From assembly GCA_043760535.1 (NCBI GenBank), contig JAYUOV010000312.1, positions 1 through 24,174 on the forward strand: a stretch of 24,174 nucleotides of DNA, written 5' to 3'. Positions 7,178-13,977 of this stretch are shown here, piece after piece. Made by a program: the position numbers and the translations under genes. A model generated the notes under the pieces. That model had not been told where the DNA came from, did no database searches, and saw only the letters and a list, made by a program, of their open reading frames with translations. Origin of the DNA: JAZKFT01 sp043760535. GTDB taxonomy: Bacteria > Bacteroidota > Bacteroidia > Chitinophagales > Chitinophagaceae. Position 1 is the first letter of the stretch. Every line of letters begins with the position of its first letter.

Positions 7178-7284
7178 AGGTGTAAGGTTTAGGGTGTAAG
7201 GTTCTAGAAATAACAATCAATAAACAATAAATAAGACTTCTATAGCCTAGCCTTGAACCTTGAACACTTGAACCTTGTACCTTG
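7178..7284. repeat. degenerate repeats GGTGTAAGGTT and CCTTGAAC upstream of the thioesterase gene
   Basis: Two copies of GTGTAAGGTT (about 7180-7204) are followed by an A/T stretch and then five copies of a CTTGAAC/CTTGTAC word at 7250-7284, reaching to within 20 bases of the start codon. The last copies supply a TTG at the -33 distance (see promoter). Confidence 0.65.
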
Positions 7285-7297
7285 TTTCTTATCTTCG
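7267..7297 (+). promoter_or_regulatory. candidate promoter of the thioesterase gene, near-leaderless
   Basis: CTTG (7267-7270), 19 bases, then TATCTTCG (7290-7297), one mismatch from TAnnTTTG. Initiation would fall at or next to the ATG at 7303. The TTG half belongs to the CCTTGAAC repeat. Confidence 0.4.
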
Positions 7298-7302
7298 CCT
7301 TT

Positions 7303-7812
7303 ATGACATTAAAAAAAGTATCCGAAACTTTTTCGGTAATGAACGAGCTGGTGCTGCCCAACGATACCAACACCTTTGGAAATTTAATGGGCGGCCGCCT
7401 GATGTATTGGATGGATATAGCCGCTGCTTATAGTGCTGCAAAACATTGCAATTCGCCAATCGTAACAGCTTCTGTAGATAATATTTCTTTTAAAAACCCC
7501 ATTAAACTTGGCCATTATGTACGCATAGAAGCCTATGTTACACGGGCCTTTAGCACTTCTATGGAGATACATTTAAAGGTTTGGGGCGAAGATACCCTGC
7601 ACCAGTTTAAGTACGAAAGCAACGAAGCATACTTCACTTTTGTAGCGTTAGACCCTAACGGAAACCCACGAACCGTACCACAAGTGGAGCCCGAAACAGA
7701 AGAAGAAAAGCATTTGTTTGATGGGGCTATGCGCCGCCGGCAGCTAAGGCTAGTTTTGGGTGGTAAAATGAAGGCCAATGAGGCAACGGAATTAAAAGCA
7801 TTGTTTCAATAA
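7303..7812 (+). CDS. acyl-CoA thioesterase, hotdog fold (YciA/BACH type)
   Basis: Predicted to hydrolyse acyl-CoA to free fatty acid and CoA in the cytoplasm. At 169 residues it is one hotdog domain with the family signature NTFGNLMGGRLMYWMD (23-38), where the long helix packs in the sheet, and conserved ASVDNISFKNPIKLGHYV after it. The C-terminal tail is charged (PETEEEKHLFDGAMRRR), as usual in the family. The start at ATG 7303 was chosen over an in-frame TTG at 7282 because the latter would translate promoter sequence. Substrate chain length cannot be told from the sequence. The next gene follows after 52 bases on the same strand. Confidence 0.92.
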   Translation: MTLKKVSETFSVMNELVLPNDTNTFGNLMGGRLMYWMDIAAAYSAAKHCNSPIVTASVDNISFKNPIKLGHYVRIEAYVTRAFSTSMEIHLKVWGEDTLHQFKYESNEAYFTFVALDPNGNPRTVPQVEPETEEEKHLFDGAMRRRQLRLVLGGKMKANEATELKALFQ

Positions 7813-7864
7813 TTTAGGAAAAAAGGTTACCGCAATTGGCATAAAGCTGATAAAAATTAAAATA

Positions 7865-8440
7865 ATGGAGTACGAATACGTTATAACATTAAAGCGGCAT
7901 AACTACAAGGCTCTCAATATAATTAGCCAACTATTGCTGCTTATTTATCTCATAGCTTTTGTACGTTTAGCTTTAGAAATTGGGTTTGGCAAACTTTTAC
8001 TGAAGTTTTCAATTTTACCTGCATTAGTAATTGGTGTTTGGGTGTACATAATAGTACGGAGCAGGCAAAAGGATTTTATGCCATATTACAGGCTACCACT
8101 GCTTTTGGCGGCATTTGGTTGGCTTTATATGGGGCAGATGGGTTTATTGCTTCTCATTACCTATGGCATCATGGGTTTATCCGAACGCTTTATTAAATTT
8201 CCCGACGAAATTGGCTTTAATAAGGATAAAGTGGTTCGTAATTCCCTTCCACATAAAAAATACGAGTGGGTAGATATAGAAAATGCCATGATCAGGGATA
8301 ATCTTTTTACCCTTGATTTGCGAAACAATAAAGTCATTCAAAAGAAGCTAGACGAACCTGTAAGTAAAGAGCTGGAATTGGAGTTTAACCAGTTCTGCAA
8401 AGAGCAGTTGCATTTTTCCCTTCGGGAAGAAAACAAGTAA
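7865..8440 (+). CDS. small integral membrane protein of unknown function
   Basis: Not recognised as a named family. The 191 residues show three or four hydrophobic helices (about 17-38, 44-64, 77-96 and 95-106) followed by a soluble C-terminal part of about 80 residues. That tail starts at FPDEIGFNKDKVVRN and contains YEWVDIENAMIRDNLFTL, alternating strands and a final helix rich in Glu and Lys, which could be a small PH-like module on the cytoplasmic side. It sits 52 bases after the thioesterase and 46 bases before the DUF2027-Smr gene, so the three may be co-transcribed. That is the only functional hint. Confidence 0.8.
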   Translation: MEYEYVITLKRHNYKALNIISQLLLLIYLIAFVRLALEIGFGKLLLKFSILPALVIGVWVYIIVRSRQKDFMPYYRLPLLLAAFGWLYMGQMGLLLLITYGIMGLSERFIKFPDEIGFNKDKVVRNSLPHKKYEWVDIENAMIRDNLFTLDLRNNKVIQKKLDEPVSKELELEFNQFCKEQLHFSLREENK

Positions 8441-8486
8441 TTCAGTTATTTATAGCCACCCAAAACATTTCGTATTAATTTGCAGT

Positions 8487-9503
8487 ATGAAATTTCAGGT
8501 AGGGGATAAGATAGTGGTAAACCATAGCAATGAGGATGGTGAAGTAATAGAAATCATCAACGATAAAATGGTGCTGGTAAATGTGCGTGGCGTAAAATTT
8601 CCGGCTTATATGGATCAGATTGATTTTCCTTACTATAAAATGTTTACCCAACAAAAAATTGTAAGGCCAAAAACCGAACATAAGTTTATTGACGATGTAA
8701 AACGGGAAAAAACAACTTCCCGCTATAAAGTTGCAGATGGTGTTTGGCTGGCTTTTCTCCCCGTTTTTGATAAGGATATTTTTGACGATGATGTGGTAGA
8801 AAGCCTTAAAATTTACCTTATTAATCAAACGCCGGTTGGTTACGCTTTTCGGTTTTGGCTTCGTTACCGCGGCGATACCGATTTGGAATTAAAGAACGAA
8901 GTGCTGAGCCTAAGTGATTTTTACCTAATGGACATCCCTTTCGAAAGCCTAAACGATGCACCGGCTTTCGACTTTGAATTTTCGCTGCTAAACCCCGAAA
9001 AAAGCAAGGCAGATTATTACGAGGCCAGCCTAAAACCTAAGGCCAAACAGGTTTTTCAAAAGGTAGAAGAAATAAGAATTAAGGGTGATGCTACATTTTC
9101 TTTCCTCCTTTTTACAGCATACCCAGCTAGAGTAGAAACAGAAAAAATGGACCTCACCAAGCTGAATAAAGCTGGTTATAAAGTGTATAACGCACAAGAT
9201 GCCAGAAAGCATTTACCCACAGCCCAAAGTGTAATAGACCTGCATATTGAAAAGCTTCACGACAAACCGGGGCAGCTTTCCAGCTTTGAAAAGCTAACCT
9301 TGCAATTAGATACTTTTGAAAAATACCTAGAGCTAGCCCAGTTAAACAATCTGAGAGAATTTACAGTAATACACGGTATTGGTACTGGTAAACTAAGGGA
9401 TGAAATACACGAAATACTACGGTATAAAAAGTGTGTTTCCAGTTTTGTAAATCAATACCATCCATGGTATGGGTATGGTGCTACAGAAATTTATTTATCG
9501 TAA
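8487..9503 (+). CDS. DUF2027 and Smr domain protein
   Basis: The 338-residue protein has an N-terminal KOW/Tudor-like start (FQVGDKIVVNHSNEDGEVIEI), a DUF2027 region (about 75-215), and a C-terminal Smr domain (about 247-338) with the two Smr motifs DLHIEKL (251-257) and HGIGTGKLRDEI (296-307). Smr domains, as in MutS2, bind or nick nucleic acid or act on collided ribosomes. This protein lacks the MutS ATPase, as is usual for this Bacteroidetes family, so it is not MutS2 itself. TTAATTTG four bases before the ATG resembles a -7 element. The gene ends in TAA just before a tandem repeat and palindrome. Confidence 0.9.
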   Translation: MKFQVGDKIVVNHSNEDGEVIEIINDKMVLVNVRGVKFPAYMDQIDFPYYKMFTQQKIVRPKTEHKFIDDVKREKTTSRYKVADGVWLAFLPVFDKDIFDDDVVESLKIYLINQTPVGYAFRFWLRYRGDTDLELKNEVLSLSDFYLMDIPFESLNDAPAFDFEFSLLNPEKSKADYYEASLKPKAKQVFQKVEEIRIKGDATFSFLLFTAYPARVETEKMDLTKLNKAGYKVYNAQDARKHLPTAQSVIDLHIEKLHDKPGQLSSFEKLTLQLDTFEKYLELAQLNNLREFTVIHGIGTGKLRDEIHEILRYKKCVSSFVNQYHPWYGYGATEIYLS

Positions 9504-9505
9504 TT

Positions 9506-9563
9506 AGGTACACGCCTCGTAGGTACACGCCTCGTAGGTACACGCCTCGAGGCGTGTACCTAC
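9506..9563. repeat. three 15-bp tandem repeats ending in a perfect 30-bp palindrome
   Basis: AGGTACACGCCTCGT is repeated at 9506, 9521 and 9536 (the third copy runs into the palindrome). Left arm GTAGGTACACGCCTC (9534-9548) is followed with no loop by its exact reverse complement (9549-9563). The palindrome covers the TAG stop (9562-9560) of the minus-strand glycosyltransferase and begins 31 bases after the Smr gene stop. It may act as a two-way terminator; as a loopless palindrome it could also be a protein-binding or recombination site. GC content is much higher than the flanks. Confidence 0.85.
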
Positions 9564-10690
9564 TGCCCGAATATCCACCCAATCATTTTTTTTGCATTTT
9601 TTTTGTTGCTAAAAGTGGATTGTAAAGTTTCCTGTCTTTTTTCAAACTGATTTTTTGTGTAATCATCCTCGTATAGTTGCTTAAGGTTTGTTTTCATTTC
9701 TGCGGTTGTGTTAGCAATGTTACAGCAGTTGTTTAAACCTGTGCCTGCTACCGAAGCCGTATTTACGAGGCAGTGTTTACCATTAAAAAGTGCGTTGATT
9801 AACTTTAGCTTAATACCCGTACTGTTAAACGATGGTAAAATATTTACCTGTGCTTTTTTAATCAGCTCCTGCATTTCGGTATCGCCGGGGTTAGCCACTA
9901 CGCAGGTATGCATTTCGCGGTGTGCCAGCCGCATTAAGTGTTCCGAAGGGTTTTTGCCAGCAATTACGAACGGAATTTGTAACTCGTTAAACACATTTTC
10001 CAATAACCATACGGCGGCTTTTTCATTTTCGGGAACTGATAAGTTTCCATGGTACAGGCAATAACTACCTTTTTCGTTATTCCATTGCGGCTCGTATTCT
10101 GGCATAAATGGCGGCAGGTTTTCTATATCCTGATAGCCCAATTCGTTTATAAAAATATCTAAATCTTTATCGTTTACGGTCCAGAAAGTGGCTTTCTTTT
10201 TTAGCGATGCTTCGTAATTTTTAAGCAGCTTACTTTCTCTTTTAAAAAATATTTTTTTGGTCCAAGACGATGTGGTGTTTCCCAGTTCGTGGTAATACAA
10301 GTACTCCACATTGTGCAGCCTTACAAATACTTTTTTATTACTTAAATCGCCACTGTTTAAAAAGTAGGTACAATGGATGCCTTCAAGCAAAACAGGGTGA
10401 TTGTCTTTTTGTAAATTCTTCAGCAACTGAGTGTTGGCACGGCTTGCCACGATGTACGGTAGCGAAGTTGAAAATCCTTTGTGGCCGGTATGCCTGTGGT
10501 AATATTGTACATCTACACAATATTGGTTTAAGTAGGGCTGCTGGCCTCGGCCGTATTCAAAGCAGTGTAAATGTATTTTTATACCGGCTTCGCTTAGCGA
10601 TTTTATTTTGTAAAACAAATCGAAAACGCCACCATAATCCACCGGGTAAGGAACATCTAAACAAACAATATGAAGGTGACGGTCTTCCAA
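9560..10690 (-). CDS. glycosyltransferase, GT-B fold (GT4-like)
   Basis: Likely transfers a sugar from a nucleotide-sugar donor during surface glycan synthesis. In 376 residues the N-terminal half begins IVCLDVPYPVDYGGVFDLF, with the glycine loop typical of GT-B acceptor domains. The C-terminal half holds YCLYHGNLSVPENEKAA, the phosphate-binding IAGKNPS, and NILPSFNSTGIKLKLINAL at the donor site. Thr/Ser-Gly-Ile-Lys stands where many GT4 enzymes have a Glu. It is 18 bases downstream of a second glycosyltransferase on the same strand. Its stop lies inside the 30-bp palindrome. Donor, acceptor and product are not evident. Confidence 0.88.
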   Translation of the reverse strand: MEDRHLHIVCLDVPYPVDYGGVFDLFYKIKSLSEAGIKIHLHCFEYGRGQQPYLNQYCVDVQYYHRHTGHKGFSTSLPYIVASRANTQLLKNLQKDNHPVLLEGIHCTYFLNSGDLSNKKVFVRLHNVEYLYYHELGNTTSSWTKKIFFKRESKLLKNYEASLKKKATFWTVNDKDLDIFINELGYQDIENLPPFMPEYEPQWNNEKGSYCLYHGNLSVPENEKAAVWLLENVFNELQIPFVIAGKNPSEHLMRLAHREMHTCVVANPGDTEMQELIKKAQVNILPSFNSTGIKLKLINALFNGKHCLVNTASVAGTGLNNCCNIANTTAEMKTNLKQLYEDDYTKNQFEKRQETLQSTFSNKKNAKKMIGWIFGQ

Positions 10691-10708
10691 TTTTTTTTGG
10701 TAAAAATT

Positions 10709-11848
10709 TTAGCTATTAAAAATGGTGGTGTTGTAAAATGCAATCAATTTTTTCTGTTCATTTTGCCAACATAATTGTTTGGCGGCCAAATTGCAATTGT
10801 ACTTTAATTCTATATATAGAACATCATCATCCAGCAAATTGTTTAGTGTGGCCGATAATGATTCTGTCGAAATATCGCTAATAATATTTGCAATTTGGTA
10901 TTGGTTATTAATGGTTTCGTATTCTGGATACCCAACACATAGCTGTGGTATGCCGCCCTGTATATAATCAAAAAAGCGATTTGCCAAAGAGTAATATTGG
11001 TTAAGCCCTTTGCTTTCGAAAAGGGTAATGCCATAATAAGCCAATGGTGTTATCTGCCGCAAATCTTCCGGCAATACGGCACCGAGGCAAATTACTTTTG
11101 GTTCCACTTTATATTGGCTAATTAGCTGTTGAACCTGTGGCATAAAGTTGCCGTCTCCGGCTATTACCAATACAGCGTTTACATCGGCCATTGCTGGTAT
11201 TAGGGTTTCAAAACTCCTGCCTTCGTTTACCGCTCCTTGGTACAAAAAAAATGGCCGTGCAGGTAAGTTGTATTTAGCATTAATGGTAGCAACATTGCTT
11301 GAGACCTTAAGTTTAGTTTGTGTAACCGGAAGGTTTCTTACCATACCATATTGTACGCCATACCTACGGCGTAATTCATCCACAATAAACTGGTTAACAG
11401 TGTAGCCATGTTTAAATTTTGGAACGTAGGTACGCTCTACCCACATCCAGAATCGATGTATTTGGGGCCGGCTCATTACTTCTTTTAATTCGGTAAATAA
11501 TTCGTGGGCATCGTACACCCTTTTTATGCCTTTTATTTTGCTTACATAAAAGCAAGGTATTATCGTGTCTAGATCGATGGCACAAATGCAATCCATTTTT
11601 TTTAAAAACAGGTAAAAAAACAACCGGAGATTGTACTCTATGTAAAAAAGTTTGCCTTTTTGAAACCAGGCAGGTAAACGCTTTTGGACATATGGCTGTG
11701 GTAGTAAGGCCACAGAGCCGGACATTTTTCTTCCTACCAAAACTACATGGTAACCAGCCTTAACCAAGCTGCCGCAAATACGCTGCATTCGCTGATCGTA
11801 GCTTAGGCTATTGGTTACCGTAAAGTAGATGGTTTTTGTTTTCCCCAT
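10709..11848 (-). CDS. glycosyltransferase, GT4-like
   Basis: First gene of a two-gene glycosyltransferase operon. The protein is 379 residues from the chosen start. The N-terminal Rossmann half has TVTNSLSYDQRMQRICGSL and the acceptor-side YDAHELF. The C-terminal donor domain has YQGAVNEGRSFETLI, VIAGDGNFMPQVQQLI and LNQYYSLANRFFDYIQGGIP, the last being the region of the family's E-x7-E motif, here degenerate. The start at 11848 (MGKTKTIYFTVTNS) was preferred to ATG 11872 because the upstream codons overlap a palindrome at 11871-11888 that belongs to an intergenic repeat. Probably acts at the inner face of the cytoplasmic membrane in polysaccharide or glycan-linkage synthesis; substrates unknown. 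Confidence 0.88.
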   Translation of the reverse strand: MGKTKTIYFTVTNSLSYDQRMQRICGSLVKAGYHVVLVGRKMSGSVALLPQPYVQKRLPAWFQKGKLFYIEYNLRLFFYLFLKKMDCICAIDLDTIIPCFYVSKIKGIKRVYDAHELFTELKEVMSRPQIHRFWMWVERTYVPKFKHGYTVNQFIVDELRRRYGVQYGMVRNLPVTQTKLKVSSNVATINAKYNLPARPFFLYQGAVNEGRSFETLIPAMADVNAVLVIAGDGNFMPQVQQLISQYKVEPKVICLGAVLPEDLRQITPLAYYGITLFESKGLNQYYSLANRFFDYIQGGIPQLCVGYPEYETINNQYQIANIISDISTESLSATLNNLLDDDVLYIELKYNCNLAAKQLCWQNEQKKLIAFYNTTIFNS

Positions 11849-11870
11849 TTGGCAAATGTGCAGGTTTTTC

Positions 11871-11984
11871 AACGGATTAAAATCCGTTGTTACAAAATGT
11901 ATCGTTCCTACGGAACTTCCAGTTTCGCAATCCTATTGTAAAGCCGTAGGCTCGGTTTATATTGTACTTATGGACTTCAGTACA
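11871..11984. repeat. multi-hairpin intergenic repeat
   Basis: Four small inverted repeats in a row: AACGGATT/AATCCGTT (11871-11878, 11881-11888), GTTCC/GGAAC (11904-11908, 11912-11916), AGCC/GGCT (11942-11945, 11949-11952) and TGTACT/AGTACA (11963-11968, 11979-11984). From memory, very similar units (AACGGATTTTAATCCGTT, GTTCCTACGGAAC, GCCGTAGGCT) recur in Bacteroidetes intergenic DNA and resemble REP elements mobilised by RAYT enzymes. No such enzyme is in the window. It lies between the glycosyltransferase start and the stop of the next minus-strand gene. Confidence 0.65.
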
Positions 11985-11993
11985 TCCGCTTCA

Positions 11994-12269
11994 TTACTTT
12001 TTACTTGCAGCTTTATCTATTCCTTGCCCTATAAAAAATCTGCCGATGGTACCAAAAATGGCAGCACCAAGTGTCCATACAATGTTTAGCTGCGAGGCAA
12101 GGGCGCCTGCTGCAAAGTTAGCTTCGCCAAAGATGAGTGCCATCTTAGTAGAGGCAGTTTGATCTGGTTTTTTAGCGTCACCCGCAACCCGATGGGTAAT
12201 AGGTTTCTGCTTGTGTTTGTTTTTTTGATTTTTTATGTAACAATATTTTTCTGAAAATACACTTTCCAT
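11994..12269 (-). CDS. small hypothetical protein with a hydrophobic C-terminal half
   Basis: Not recognised. The 91 residues comprise a basic, polar N-terminal half (NQKNKHKQKPITHR) and a Gly/Ala-rich hydrophobic stretch (about 44-80) that could be one or two short membrane helices, ending in a charged tail. An internal ATG at codon 43 would give only the hydrophobic part. The gene is divergent from the racemase gene, with 81 bases between starts. It is upstream of the glycosyltransferase pair but separated from it by the hairpin repeat. Codon choice is similar to neighbouring genes, which favours a real gene, but length and lack of homology leave doubt. Confidence 0.5.
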   Translation of the reverse strand: MESVFSEKYCYIKNQKNKHKQKPITHRVAGDAKKPDQTASTKMALIFGEANFAAGALASQLNIVWTLGAAIFGTIGRFFIGQGIDKAASKK

Positions 12270-12350
12270 TTTGGTTCGGCAAAATATCTTTCTGCCAAAA
12301 TTAATTCCCTTGTTTTTACTTTATTTTCGAAACTTAATCAGCATCTACAA

Positions 12351-13040
12351 ATGAAAACTATTGGCATTATTGGTGGTCTTACCTGGCATTCTACTATAGA
12401 TTATTACCGTACACTTAACGAGCTGGTAAGCGAAAGAGTCGGTGGTGGCAGCTCCGCTAAAATATTGATGCATTCTGTAAATTTTGCCGAGATAAAAGCC
12501 CTCACTTTTAAACAAGACTGGCAAGCTATAGGCATGCAGATGAGTACTATAGCAAAAGTGCTAGAAAATGCTGGAGCCGATTGCCTGATGCTTGGCGCAA
12601 ATACCATGCATAACATTGCCAACGAAGTAGCAGCATCCATTAATATTCCATTGCTTCATATTGCCGAAACCACAGCAAAAGCCATTGCCCAAAAAGGTTT
12701 ACAAAAAGTGGCTCTTCTAGGTACAGTTTATACCATGGAAATGGGTTTTTATCAGGAAAAATTATCTGCACAAGACATTGCTACGATTATACCCAGCGAT
12801 AAAGACCGGGCTTTTATTAACAATGCCATTTACGAAGAAATGAGCTTTGGTAAATTTTTACCCGAAACGAAAAGTAGGTTTCTGCAAATTATACAGGAGA
12901 TGGTACAACAGGGAGCCGAAGGGATTATTTTAGGCTGTACTGAAATACCCATTTTATTACGAGAAAATGATTGCACCGTACCGTTGTTCGATACCGGATA
13001 CATCCACTCTGTGGCAGCCGTAGATTATGCATTGGGTTAA
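12351..13040 (+). CDS. aspartate/glutamate racemase family protein (YgeA-like)
   Basis: A 229-residue member of the cofactor-independent racemase superfamily, two similar alpha/beta lobes with the active site between them. The N-terminus MKTIGIIGGLTWHSTIDYY is typical. The second catalytic cysteine is present as Cys196 in LGCTEIP. The first, which in classical aspartate racemases precedes Asn-Thr, is replaced by Ala83 in GANTMH. In E. coli YgeA the equivalent residue is Thr, from memory, so the pair is incomplete and activity may be one-sided, altered or absent. A TATTTTCG (12322-12329) may be its -7 element. No metabolic partner gene is next to it. Confidence 0.88.
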   Translation: MKTIGIIGGLTWHSTIDYYRTLNELVSERVGGGSSAKILMHSVNFAEIKALTFKQDWQAIGMQMSTIAKVLENAGADCLMLGANTMHNIANEVAASINIPLLHIAETTAKAIAQKGLQKVALLGTVYTMEMGFYQEKLSAQDIATIIPSDKDRAFINNAIYEEMSFGKFLPETKSRFLQIIQEMVQQGAEGIILGCTEIPILLRENDCTVPLFDTGYIHSVAAVDYALG

Positions 13041-13155
13041 AAATATTCAGCAGCCAGTAGTTGTTTTTACATCGGTAATTTGGTAAAAGATAGTTTCGTT
13101 TTATTCATTTTTTGTAAATGTTTGCTCACTCAATGTTTGTTTCTAAAATCACATC

Positions 13156-13854
13156 ATGGTAAATCCTTTATCGCATAATTTACAAAGAGCCAAAATTGTA
13201 ATGATTCTTTTTTACGCTCTAATTGCTGGTTACTTTGGTTCTTCCGTTTCTCTTTGGTTACAAATAAACATGCTTAAAAATTTGGATGTTAATAATCTTA
13301 ACCTAGAAGCGTTAAGGGCAAATGATATGCGGCAGATTTCAATTATTTATACATTGATAGTATTACTTATTGCAAATGCCATCTGTTTTATTACGTGGTT
13401 CAGGCGTGCCTATTATAATCTGCAGCAGGCCGGGCAGTTTACAAGTTTTAGCGAAGGCTGGGCAGCAGGGGCGTGGTTTGTACCATTTTTAAATCTGGTT
13501 AGGCCCTATAAAATAATGGTAGAAATATGGGAGAAAACCCAGCATGCTGTACCCCGGTTTATAGGCAATCGTTCTAGCAAAATTGTGGGTATTTGGTGGG
13601 CCGGATTTATTATCAGCAATATTGGCTCTAATATTGCCTCCCGGTTTGGAGGCGGTGAAGAAACTAGTATTGATGATTTAATTGCCGCTTCTTGGATCCA
13701 AATAGTGTCGAATGTATTACGAATAGCAGCAGCGGGTATAGCTATTTTAATGGTAAAACAAGCATCGGAAATAGAACAAGTTCTGTACCTTAATATTAAT
13801 GCAAAACATACCAATGACAAAGAAAGTGTTCTTGGTTTTGTAGGCGATGTGTAA
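13156..13854 (+). CDS. DUF4328 membrane protein
   Basis: The 232-residue protein has at least four hydrophobic helices (about 13-36, 61-82, 145-160 and 180-205). The DUF4328 signature is clear: WFRRAYYNLQ (81-90) and GWAAGAWFVPFLNLVRPY (101-118), followed by MVEIWEKT. The family is found in bacterial membranes; its function is not known. It has its own gap of 115 bases on the left with TAGTTTCG (13091-13098) as a weak -7 candidate, and is convergent with tyrS on the right across a hairpin. Nothing in the neighbourhood suggests a pathway. Confidence 0.88.
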   Translation: MVNPLSHNLQRAKIVMILFYALIAGYFGSSVSLWLQINMLKNLDVNNLNLEALRANDMRQISIIYTLIVLLIANAICFITWFRRAYYNLQQAGQFTSFSEGWAAGAWFVPFLNLVRPYKIMVEIWEKTQHAVPRFIGNRSSKIVGIWWAGFIISNIGSNIASRFGGGEETSIDDLIAASWIQIVSNVLRIAAAGIAILMVKQASEIEQVLYLNINAKHTNDKESVLGFVGDV

Positions 13855-13883
13855 AAAGTAATTCTATCAAAGCCTTATAATTA

Positions 13884-13920
13884 TTAGTAACCATTGGGTC
13901 AATAATCCATTGGTTACTAA
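13884..13920. terminator. bidirectional hairpin between DUF4328 gene and tyrS
   Basis: Left arm TTAGTAACCATTGG (13884-13897) pairs with CCATTGGTTACTAA (13907-13920) with one mismatch and a 9-base loop. It sits between two convergent genes with AT-rich flanks. Confidence 0.55.
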
Positions 13921-13977
13921 TTTATTGAACCAATTACCTAATTACATCTTTTAACGATTTAGCCTTTTCTCAAGGGT

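Noticed and set aside
7152..7373. 73-residue minus-strand open frame
   Set aside because: Overlaps the thioesterase promoter and repeats; translates repeat sequence.
8487..9503. MutS2
   Set aside because: Smr domain present but the MutS ATPase and lever domains are absent; the DUF2027 region identifies a separate family.
9506..9563. CRISPR array
   Set aside because: Repeats are contiguous without spacers, only three copies, and end in an inverted copy; no cas genes.
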